Assembly: GCA_040752975.1 (NCBI GenBank)
Contig: JBFMHF010000165.1
Span: 1-15,329 of the forward strand
Direction: 5' to 3'
Source: JADLDB01 sp040752975
GTDB taxonomy: Bacteria; Myxococcota; Myxococcia; Myxococcales; Myxococcaceae
Length of the DNA stretch: 15,329 nt
The notes beneath the pieces are model-generated. The model made no database searches and was not told the DNA's origin. It saw only the letters and a list, made by a program, of their open reading frames with translations. This document shows positions 6,804 through 14,035 of the stretch, piece by piece (within the stretch, counting starts at the first letter, position 1; every line of letters begins with the position of its first letter). Both the position numbers and the translations under genes were made by a program.

Positions 6804-7394
6804 ATGTCCTTCATCAACTACTCAAGCCGCGAGATCAACTGCAAGATCGTCTATTACGGCCCGGGTCTGTGCGGGAAGACGACGAACCTGCAGTACATCT
6901 ACAACAAGACCAACCCCGAGACGAAGGGCAAGCTGATCTCGCTCTCCACCGAGACCGACCGCACGCTCTTCTTCGACTTCCTCCCGCTGTCCCTCGGTGA
7001 GATCCGCGGCTTCAAGACGCGCTTCCACCTGTACACGGTGCCGGGGCAGGTCTTCTACGACGCGTCCCGCAAGCTGATCTTGAAGGGCGTCGACGGCGTG
7101 GTCTTCGTGGCCGACTCCCAGGTCGAGCGCATGGAGGCCAACATCGAGTCGATGGACAACCTCCGCGTCAACCTGGCCGAGCAGGGCTACGACCTGAACA
7201 AGGTGCCCTTCGTCATCCAGTACAACAAGCGGGACCTGCCCAACGCCGTGTCGGAAGAAGAGCTGCGCAAGGTGCTCAACCCCCGCGGGGTGCCCGACTT
7301 CCCCGGCGTCGCGCCCACCGGTGTCGGGGTGTTCGACACGCTCAAGGCGGTCGCCAAGCTGGTGCTGACCGAGCTGAAGAAGGGCGGGCAGTGA
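6804..7394 (+). CDS. mglA: MglA, Ras-like small GTPase controlling cell polarity and motility
   Basis: This 196-residue cytoplasmic GTPase is close to identical with M. xanthus MglA (195 residues). Visible motifs: P-loop GPGLCGKTT (19-27, K25 contacting phosphates), switch I with R53 and T54 in TETDRTL, switch II TVPGQ (78-82) and base-binding NKRD (141-144). The family hallmark T78 replaces the Asp found in most Ras-like proteins, and R53 and Q82, both needed for hydrolysis in M. xanthus, are present. MglA-GTP marks the leading pole, drives type IV pili and docks the Agl/Glt gliding complex to MreB; MglB (with RomY) acts as GAP, RomR/RomX as GEF. Residue differences from M. xanthus appear mainly at about 37-38 and 151-168. 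No ribosome binding site precedes the ATG (the gap is pyrimidine/CCG-rich), so translation may depend on coupling to mglB. The next gene starts one base after its stop. Confidence 0.99.
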   Translation: MSFINYSSREINCKIVYYGPGLCGKTTNLQYIYNKTNPETKGKLISLSTETDRTLFFDFLPLSLGEIRGFKTRFHLYTVPGQVFYDASRKLILKGVDGVVFVADSQVERMEANIESMDNLRVNLAEQGYDLNKVPFVIQYNKRDLPNAVSEEELRKVLNPRGVPDFPGVAPTGVGVFDTLKAVAKLVLTELKKGGQ

Positions 7395-7395
7395 C

Positions 7396-8154
7396 ATGTC
7401 CCGGTCGGCACGCGTCGTCGCGCTCGCGTTGGCCGTGTCGTCGAGCCTCGCGCTCGCGCAGCAGCCGGAAGCGCCCGCGGGCGGAGCTCCTGCACCGGCT
7501 CCCGGCGCGGCTCCAGCCCCTGCGCCCGCGGCGCCCGCCCAGCCTGCGCCCCAGACGGTCGACGAGGCCTTCTCCACCCGCGTGAAGACGCTGGAGGAGC
7601 AGGTGGTGGATCTGAAGGAGAAGATCTACCGCACCAAGGCCCGGCTCCTCCTCTTGCAGGAGACCGTGCTGGGCGGCGACCTCTCCAGCGGCGCCCGGGC
7701 GGTCATCTACCACCGCAACGAGATGGGCTCGCAGTTCGTGCTGGAGTCGGTGGCCTACGCGCTGGACGGCGCCCCCATCTTCACCAAGGTGGACACCAAC
7801 GGCGATCTCGACAAGCGCGAGGAGTTCGAGATCTTCAACGGCCGCATCGTGCCGGGCAACCACCAGATCGCGGTGCGCATGGTGTACCGCGGCCACGGCT
7901 ACGGCATCTTCAGCTACCTCGAGGGGTACAAGTTCAAGCTGCAGTCGAACCAGACGTTCAACGCCGAGGCAGGCAAGGTGACCTCGGTGAAGGTGGTGGG
8001 CTACGAGAAGGGCGGCATCACCGCGGACATCAAGGACAAGCCCGCGATCCGCTACGACATCACGACGGCGAAGGACCAGGCGATCAACAAGGCAGGCGGC
8101 GAGAAGGCCGGTGAGCCGCCCCCGTCCGGAGAGAGCGCTCCCGCGGGCCAGTGA
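7396..8154 (+). CDS. Secreted protein with Pro/Ala linker, coiled coil and beta domain, unknown function
   Basis: I do not recognise a named function. The 252-residue product has a signal peptide (1-21, cleavage after ALA), then a Pro/Ala/Gly-rich linker (22-53), a helical, probably coiled-coil segment (about 56-90, TLEEQVVDLKEKI) and a beta-rich domain (about 102-208). The domain includes the acidic turn DTNGDLDKREEF (133-144), then PGNHQIAVRMVYRG, which resembles PEGA-like or carbohydrate-binding beta sandwiches. The tail is again Pro/Gly/Ala-rich. Such linkers often cause automatic annotation as dihydrolipoamide acyltransferase, but no lipoyl domain or catalytic HxxxD is present. The start lies one base after the mglA stop and the stop overlaps the next GTG start by four bases, so it is tied to both GTPase and TPR genes. 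A structural role in the periplasm, perhaps trimeric or dimeric through the coiled coil, is inference only. Confidence 0.85.
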   Translation: MSRSARVVALALAVSSSLALAQQPEAPAGGAPAPAPGAAPAPAPAAPAQPAPQTVDEAFSTRVKTLEEQVVDLKEKIYRTKARLLLLQETVLGGDLSSGARAVIYHRNEMGSQFVLESVAYALDGAPIFTKVDTNGDLDKREEFEIFNGRIVPGNHQIAVRMVYRGHGYGIFSYLEGYKFKLQSNQTFNAEAGKVTSVKVVGYEKGGITADIKDKPAIRYDITTAKDQAINKAGGEKAGEPPPSGESAPAGQ

Positions 8155-10535
8155 CGGAAGCAAGGCGCTCGCTCCTCCACTCCATGAAAGGCGTCACGCT
8201 CATCGCTGCGCTGCTGGGGGTGGCGGCGACCACCGCGGGGGAAGTGCACGCCCAGGGCCGCGGCCGCGCCTCGGCGGAAGAGCTGCAGGCGCAGGTCGAC
8301 CAGATCGCCCGCCAGGTAGAGGCCGAGCGCAACAACATCGATCTCGTCGAGAAGCAATACACCCTGCGGGAGGAGCCGTCGGACGAGGCGGCCCGGCTGC
8401 AGCGCTTCTCGGACGGCGAGATCCAGTACCTCCTCAACGACTACAACACCGCCGCCGTCCTCTTCTACGACCTGGTGGCCAACAAGGACTTCCAGAAGAG
8501 CCCACGCTACGCCGATGCCCTCTTCTACCTGTCCGACTCGCTGTACCAGCAGAAGAACTACCTGGGCGCGCGCCTGTACCTGCGCCAGCTCCTGTCCCTG
8601 AAGGCCGGCCACTACAAGGAGGCGCTGGCCCGCTACCTGGAGATCGCCGGCCGCCTCAACGAGTTCGCCGGCATCGACGAGTACATCAACCAGGCGCGCG
8701 GGCTGTCGGGCGGCGCGCTCCCGCCCGAGCTCACCTATGTCTACGCGAAGTGGCTCTTCCGGCGCGTCGATCTCCCGGTGGCCGAGCGCGTCAAGCGCAG
8801 CCAGGCGATCTTCAACTCGCTGGTGCAGGACCAGGGCGGCCCCTTCCGCCTCCAGTCCGCCTACTTCGTGGGCGTCGGCCACGTGAAGCTGAAGGCGTGG
8901 GATCAGGCCATCGCCCAGTTCAAGGCCATCGCCGAGATGCCCGAGCGCGACGCGAAGGATCGGCAGGTGAAGGAGCTGGCCGATCTCTCGCTGGGCCGCG
9001 TGTACTTCGAGGTGGGCAAGTACGACGAGGCCATCGACACCTACGCGAAGGTGCCGCAGCAGTCCGAGAACTTCCCCGACTCCCTGTATGAGATTGCCTG
9101 GGCCTTCGTGCGCAAGGGCGAGCTGGTGCGCGCGAAGAACGCCACCGAGGTGCTGCTCCTGGTCGCCGAGGACTCGGTGCTGGCCCCCGAGGCGAAGATC
9201 CTCCAGGGCACGCTGCTCCAGAAGCTGCAGAAGTACGAGGAGGCGATCGACACCTACAACCAGGTGATCAACACCTACGCCCCGGTGCGCGACGAGATCG
9301 ACGCGCTCCTCACCGTCAACAAAGATCCCGTGCAGTACTTCGACGAGCTGCTCGCGCGGAACGAGAAGACGCTGGACGTGACGCGGCTGCTCCCGCCCGT
9401 CGCGCTCAAGTGGGCCAGCACGCGCGAAGAGGTCGCCGACGCCGTGGCCATCACCGCCGCGCTCGACGAGAGCCGCCGGGGCATCGCCGAGTCGCGCACC
9501 ATCGCCGATCGCATCCTCCACTCGCTCGAGGAACGGGGGCTGGAGAGCTTCCCCATTCTGCAGGAGGGCTTCGCCCGGGCGGACGCGGTGGAGACGGCCA
9601 TCGCCCGGGCCGAGGAGGCGCTCACCCGCATCGAGGGCTACCTCACCGCGGGGGCGATGTCGGGCGAGCAACAGCAGCAGCTCGCCGAGCTCAAGGCGAA
9701 GGCCGACGCGCTCAAGAAGCGGCTCGACACCCTGCCCACCACCGTCGAGCAGGTGCAGGCCCGCCGGGAGCGGATCCAGAAGGCGATCGACGCCATCGAC
9801 AAGCAGGCCTTCCAGCTGGGCATCGAGATCCAGGCCCAGGCCGCGCAGTTGGTGGCGATCCGCAAGTACGTCGACGACACCAAGGCCCAGCGCAAGGACA
9901 CGCCCGAGGACGAGAAGGCCTTCCTCGAGAAGGTGACGCTGGAGCAGCGCGCGCTCGAGGCGATGCAGAGCGAGCTGGACGAGCTGCGCGCCCAGTTGTT
10001 GTCCGAGCGGAACAACGCGGACAAGGCGGTGTCGGGCGAGGCGGCGCTGCGCGAGGAGTACGGCAAGCTGCTCGAGCAGATCCAGCAGGTGTACGCCTCG
10101 AGCCGCGGGGGCCTCCCGTCGAACGCCCAGCAGGTGCTCCTGCGCGCCGACGTGGTGCGGGCCGACGCGCAGGCCGTGCGCGATCGCGTGGAGCGCTCGA
10201 AGAGCATCATCCGCGAGCGCGTGGCGAAGCGGGCCCAGAAGCTGCGCGATCAGGTGATGCTCGAGCAACGGCTGATCGACGACTACACGAAGGAGACGGA
10301 GGCCGTCACCGGCGAGACGCGCAACCTCGTGGGGCGCATCGCCTTCGACAGCTTCAAGCGGGTGCGGCAGAGCTTCTACGACCTGGTGCTGAAGGCCGAC
10401 GTCGGCGTGGTGGACGTGGCCTTCCAGCGCAAGCAGGACAAGACCGGGTCGATCCAGAAGCTGGCGGGGCAGAAGGACAGGGAACTCAAGGCCCTGGATG
10501 AGGAGTTCAAGGAAGTCCTGAAGGACGTGGAGTGA
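8151..10535 (+). CDS. Secreted TPR protein with long C-terminal coiled coil
   Basis: The 794-residue product begins at a GTG overlapping the previous stop (GTGA). An in-frame ATG at 8184 starts exactly at the signal peptide core and is a possible alternative giving 783 residues. The signal peptide is about 12-34 (cleavage near VHA). A short helix (38-70) precedes TPR-like helix pairs from about 85 to 380: NDYNTAAVLFYDLV, QQKNYLGARLYLRQLL, LKAWDQAIAQFKAI, EVGKYDEAIDTYAKV and KLQKYEEAIDTYNQVI. From about 425 to the end it is almost wholly helical with heptad-like Leu/Ala spacing and charged residues, best read as coiled coil, broken by a Gly/Ser-rich bend near 650-656. No catalytic motif is visible. 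It precedes the giant TPR gene, overlapping it by one base. By position it recalls GltC/NfsC, the periplasmic TPR member of the gliding and spore-coat machines, but it is longer and I cannot test homology. Confidence 0.88.
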   Translation: MTEARRSLLHSMKGVTLIAALLGVAATTAGEVHAQGRGRASAEELQAQVDQIARQVEAERNNIDLVEKQYTLREEPSDEAARLQRFSDGEIQYLLNDYNTAAVLFYDLVANKDFQKSPRYADALFYLSDSLYQQKNYLGARLYLRQLLSLKAGHYKEALARYLEIAGRLNEFAGIDEYINQARGLSGGALPPELTYVYAKWLFRRVDLPVAERVKRSQAIFNSLVQDQGGPFRLQSAYFVGVGHVKLKAWDQAIAQFKAIAEMPERDAKDRQVKELADLSLGRVYFEVGKYDEAIDTYAKVPQQSENFPDSLYEIAWAFVRKGELVRAKNATEVLLLVAEDSVLAPEAKILQGTLLQKLQKYEEAIDTYNQVINTYAPVRDEIDALLTVNKDPVQYFDELLARNEKTLDVTRLLPPVALKWASTREEVADAVAITAALDESRRGIAESRTIADRILHSLEERGLESFPILQEGFARADAVETAIARAEEALTRIEGYLTAGAMSGEQQQQLAELKAKADALKKRLDTLPTTVEQVQARRERIQKAIDAIDKQAFQLGIEIQAQAAQLVAIRKYVDDTKAQRKDTPEDEKAFLEKVTLEQRALEAMQSELDELRAQLLSERNNADKAVSGEAALREEYGKLLEQIQQVYASSRGGLPSNAQQVLLRADVVRADAQAVRDRVERSKSIIRERVAKRAQKLRDQVMLEQRLIDDYTKETEAVTGETRNLVGRIAFDSFKRVRQSFYDLVLKADVGVVDVAFQRKQDKTGSIQKLAGQKDRELKALDEEFKEVLKDVE
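10521..10525 (+). promoter_or_regulatory. Ribosome binding site deciding the ATG start at 10535
   Basis: AAGGA lies inside the end of the upstream TPR gene, 9 bases before the ATG at 10535. It supports that ATG over the GTG one codon earlier. The ATG shares one base with the upstream stop (TGATG), a typical re-initiation junction. Confidence 0.6.
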
Positions 10536-13500
10536 TGAGCTTCGGGCGAGTCAGCCTGGCAGCGCTGTTGTGCGCCGTGGTGAGCGCAGGCCTGGCGTCT
10601 GCGCAGGGCGCCCCGCCGGCTCCCGCACCGGCGAAGAAGGCCCCCACGGGCGGCGGCAAGAAGGACGGCGGCGTCGCGGCTCCCGACGCCGGCGCCCCCT
10701 CCCCCATCGTCCCCTCCATGCCCGACGGCGGCATCACCGGCGGCGAGAAGGCCGACGTGGGCCCCGCCACCGGGCCGAAGACGCGCTACTTCGAGGGCAT
10801 GGGCGCTGGCCGCTCCGCCCAGGAGCAGGCCCTGCTGGAGGAGATCTCCAGGGCCATCGCCTCCTACGAGGAGGACTCGAAGGAGTTCCGCCGCGAGGTG
10901 CAGCTCCTCGTCGAGAAGAAGTACGAGGAGAAGCGGAACACCCTGGCCAACAGCTACGAGAAGGCCATCCGCGATCTCGAGGTGCTCGAGCGCCGCGAGC
11001 GCCTCGACGCCATCGCCGCCTTCGAGGAGTTCCTCCAGCGCTACCCGAACGATCCCCGCTACACGCCCGACGTGATGTTCCGCCTCGCGGAGCTCTATTA
11101 CGAGCGGACGTCCGACGAGCACGCGCTGGCGATGCGCGAGTTCGAGGAGACGCTCAAGAAGCTGGACCCGGAGAAGAACCCCACCGCGCCCCCCGAGCCG
11201 AAGGTGGACTTCTCGAAGTCCATCGCCCTCTACCAGCGCCTGATCGCCGACTTCCCCGGCTACAAGCTCAACGACGCCTCGCACTACCTGCTCGGCTACT
11301 GCCAGGAGAAGCAGGAGGACTTCGAGAAGGCCCGCGGCGCGTACGAGCTGCTCATCGCGAAGTACCCGAAGTCGAAGTTCACCACCGAGGCGTGGGTGCG
11401 CATCGGCGAGTACTACTTCGACGCCTTCGACGTGCCCGACGCGCTGGCCAGGGCCGCCGAGGCCTACGAGCACGCGATCGAGGACACCAAGCACCCGCTC
11501 TACGACAAGGCCCTCTACAAGCTGGGCTGGGTGTACTACCGCATGGACCGCTTCGACGACGCGGTCGCCCGCTTCATCGCCCTCATCGACTTCTACGAGG
11601 CCGAGGCGAAGCGCAAGGGCGAAGAGGTCGTGGGCGGCGATCTCCGCAACGAGGCGCTCCAGTACACCGCCATCAGCTTCGTCGACGAGAAGTGGGGCAG
11701 CCTGGCCAAGGCCCAGGAGACCTTCGGCAAGCTGGGCGGCCGCCGCTACGAGGCGGAGATCTACCGCCGCATGGGCGACGTCTACTTCGATCAGACCAAG
11801 CACCCCGACGCCATCGAGGCCTACCGCCTGACCCTTCAGAAGGACCCGCTCAACAAGGAGGCCCCGCAGATCCAGCAGCGCATCGTCCAGGCCTACGAGC
11901 GCGATCGCCGCCTCGAAGAGGCCTTCGCCGAGTCGTCCAAGCTGTCGAACATGTTCGTGCCCGGCACCCCGTGGCACGAGAAGTGGAAACGCGATCCCGA
12001 CGTAGTGGTGGCCGCGCAGGAGCTGGCCGAGAAGAGCCTGTACTCGACGGCCGTGTACCACCACCAGCAGGCGCTCGTGTACAAGCAGGAAGGCAAGTTC
12101 GACCAGGCGAAGGTGGCCTTCGAGGTCGCCGCCAAGGCGTACTTGAGCTACCTGCAGCGCTTCCCGCGCTCGAAGAACGCCTACGAGATGGAGTTCTACC
12201 TGGCCGAGTGCCAGTACAACTCCTTCCAGTTCGCCGAGGCGGCGAAGCACTACGCCGCGGTGCGCGACTCCAGCCAGGACAACCGCTACCTGAACGACGC
12301 CGCCTACGCCGCGGTGCTGGCCAACCAGAAGCAGCTCGAGCTCGAGTGGAAGAGCGGCACGACGAAGCAGTACCCGGTGCTGATCTCCACCGCCCGCCCC
12401 GAGGGCGAGAAGGTCGTGCCCATCGAGCTGTCGCCCACCGAGAAGGCCCTCGTCGACGCGTCCGACAAGTACCTGGCCAAGGCGAAGGGCGGCGAAGAGA
12501 AGGCCCCGGGCATCGCCTACAAGGCCGCCGAGCTCTTCTACACCCACAACCAGTTCGACGAGGCGCGCGCCCGCTTCGAGAAGATCATCGCCAACTACTG
12601 CACGAGCGAGGTCGCCCAGTACGCCATCAACCTCTCGGTCGAGACGTACCTCATCGACAAGAACTGGTCGAAGGTCGAAGAGGTGGCCGGGTTGATGACG
12701 AAGAACCAGTGCGTCGACCCGAAGTCGGAGCTGGCGAAGAGCCTCACCAAGTTCAAGCTCGGCGGCCGCTTCAAGTTCGCCGAGGAGCTGATGGCCAAAG
12801 GCCAGTACGACGAGGCCGCGAAGAAGTACCTCGAGCTGGTCTCCGAGGAGCCGAAGCACGAGTTCGCCGACAAGGCCCTCAACAACGCCGCCGTCTGCTA
12901 CGAGAACGTGCAGCGCTTCGACTCGGCCCTGAAGATCTACGAGCGCATCTTCTCGGAGTACCCGCAGTCCAAGCTGGCCGACTCCGCCCTCTTCCGCGTC
13001 GCCGTCAACGCCGAGAAGTCCTACGACTTCGACAAGGCGATCGAGAAGTACCAGAAGCTGGTGAAGGACTACCCGCAGGCCAAGGACCGCGAGAGCGCGC
13101 TCTTCAACACCGCGCGCCTCCTGGAAGGCCTGCAGCGCTACAGCGAGTCGGCCCAGGCCTACCTGCGCTACGCCGATCTCTACCCGCAGTCCGAGGACGC
13201 GCCGAAGAACCAGTTCCGCGCCGCGCTCATCTACGAGAAGATGAACGACCCGACCAAGGAGATCGGCGCGCTGCGCGAGTTCGTCCAGAAGTTCTCGGGC
13301 AAGCCCGCGCAGGCCGAGCTGGTCATCGACGCCAAGAAGCGCATCGGCGACTCGTACATGAAGCTGAAGAAGGAGACGGAGGCGAAGAAGGCCTTCAAGG
13401 ACGCGGCCGACGACTTCGATCGCCGGGGCCTGAAGCCCGACACCTCGCCCATCGCCGCCGACGCCGCCGCCTACAGCCGCTTCCAGCTGGCCGAGTTCGT

Positions 13501-14035
13501 CTTCGCCGAGTTCGACAAGCTGAAGATCGGCGGGACGGGGAAGAACCTGGCCGCCAGCTTCACCAGGAAGAAAGAGGCGGTGAAGAAGGTGAACGCCGCC
13601 TTCGACGAGGTCGTCAAGTACAAGCGCGTGGAGTGGATCCTCGCGGCCTTCTACCGCAAGGGCTACACGCTCGAGCGCTTCGCGCAGACCATCCTCGAGA
13701 CGCCCGTACCGCCGGAGATCAAGCGCCTCGGCGAGGAGGCCGTCATCACCTACCAGGATCAGCTGGCCGCTCAGACGGTGGCGCTCGAAGACAAGGCCGT
13801 CGAGACGTACGCCGCCGCCTGGGCCGAGGCGAAGAAGTACCGCGTGTCCAACGAGTGGACCAAGAAGACGCTCGAGTCCTTGAACCGCTTCCGGCCCAAG
13901 GAGTACCCGATGCTCAAGGACCCGCGGTCGGCGCTGGCGAGCGACCTCACGTACCCCGACGGCGCGATCAACTCCATCACCGGCAACGAGAAGGCCACGC
14001 AGGCCCCGCAGAAGCTGGGAGGCGACGACAAGTGA
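10535..14035 (+). CDS. Very large secreted TPR protein, GltD/AgmU-like in size and context
   Basis: From the ATG at 10535 the product has 1166 residues. The signal peptide ends after ASA (23); Cys13 inside it is not in a lipobox. A Pro/Ala/Gly/Asp linker (24-80) leads into helical segments (about 92-155) and then a long TPR superhelix. Clear repeats include LDAIAAFEEFLQRYPND (158-174), FEKARGAYELLIAKYPKS, FDDAVARFIALIDFY, HPDAIEAYRLTLQKDP, FDQAKVAFEVAAKAYL, YDEAAKKYLELVSEEP, FDSALKIYERIFSEYPQ, FDKAIEKYQKLVKDYPQ and YSESAQAYLRYADLYPQ. The recurring YP ending is typical of the outer-membrane assembly (YfiO/BamD-like) TPR class. Five cysteines lie in the mature part (256, 559, 689, 726, 788). 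The last 160 residues are helical without TPR signature. Size and position before a TPR lipoprotein match GltD (AgmU) with GltE in M. xanthus, or NfsD with NfsE; this is architectural, not proven. It probably acts as a periplasmic scaffold. Confidence 0.92.
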   Translation: MSFGRVSLAALLCAVVSAGLASAQGAPPAPAPAKKAPTGGGKKDGGVAAPDAGAPSPIVPSMPDGGITGGEKADVGPATGPKTRYFEGMGAGRSAQEQALLEEISRAIASYEEDSKEFRREVQLLVEKKYEEKRNTLANSYEKAIRDLEVLERRERLDAIAAFEEFLQRYPNDPRYTPDVMFRLAELYYERTSDEHALAMREFEETLKKLDPEKNPTAPPEPKVDFSKSIALYQRLIADFPGYKLNDASHYLLGYCQEKQEDFEKARGAYELLIAKYPKSKFTTEAWVRIGEYYFDAFDVPDALARAAEAYEHAIEDTKHPLYDKALYKLGWVYYRMDRFDDAVARFIALIDFYEAEAKRKGEEVVGGDLRNEALQYTAISFVDEKWGSLAKAQETFGKLGGRRYEAEIYRRMGDVYFDQTKHPDAIEAYRLTLQKDPLNKEAPQIQQRIVQAYERDRRLEEAFAESSKLSNMFVPGTPWHEKWKRDPDVVVAAQELAEKSLYSTAVYHHQQALVYKQEGKFDQAKVAFEVAAKAYLSYLQRFPRSKNAYEMEFYLAECQYNSFQFAEAAKHYAAVRDSSQDNRYLNDAAYAAVLANQKQLELEWKSGTTKQYPVLISTARPEGEKVVPIELSPTEKALVDASDKYLAKAKGGEEKAPGIAYKAAELFYTHNQFDEARARFEKIIANYCTSEVAQYAINLSVETYLIDKNWSKVEEVAGLMTKNQCVDPKSELAKSLTKFKLGGRFKFAEELMAKGQYDEAAKKYLELVSEEPKHEFADKALNNAAVCYENVQRFDSALKIYERIFSEYPQSKLADSALFRVAVNAEKSYDFDKAIEKYQKLVKDYPQAKDRESALFNTARLLEGLQRYSESAQAYLRYADLYPQSEDAPKNQFRAALIYEKMNDPTKEIGALREFVQKFSGKPAQAELVIDAKKRIGDSYMKLKKETEAKKAFKDAADDFDRRGLKPDTSPIAADAAAYSRFQLAEFVFAEFDKLKIGGTGKNLAASFTRKKEAVKKVNAAFDEVVKYKRVEWILAAFYRKGYTLERFAQTILETPVPPEIKRLGEEAVITYQDQLAAQTVALEDKAVETYAAAWAEAKKYRVSNEWTKKTLESLNRFRPKEYPMLKDPRSALASDLTYPDGAINSITGNEKATQAPQKLGGDDK

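Noticed and set aside
3611..6936. Very long plus-strand open frames antisense to the minus operon (to 786 residues)
   Set aside because: They mirror the codon structure of high-GC genes on the other strand, are Arg/His/Pro-rich, have no signal or domain pattern, and cross both the divergent promoter region and mglB.
7786..7830. EF-hand calcium loop in the small secreted protein (DTNGDLDKREEF)
   Set aside because: The Gly at loop position 6 and the Glu at position 12 are missing; at most an acidic turn.
10532..10537. GTG at 10532 as start of the giant TPR protein
   Set aside because: The adjacent ATG at 10535 has an AAGGA site at 9-base spacing and a TGATG junction; the difference is one residue.
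10535..10600. Lipobox at Cys13 of the giant TPR protein
   Set aside because: Leu precedes the Cys and a normal ASA cleavage site follows at residue 23, so it is a soluble secreted protein.
8052..12859. Long minus-strand open frames (738 and 827 residues) opposite the TPR genes
   Set aside because: Leu/Val/Gly/His-rich low-complexity translations opposite well-formed secreted TPR genes; products of GC-rich codon bias, not genes.
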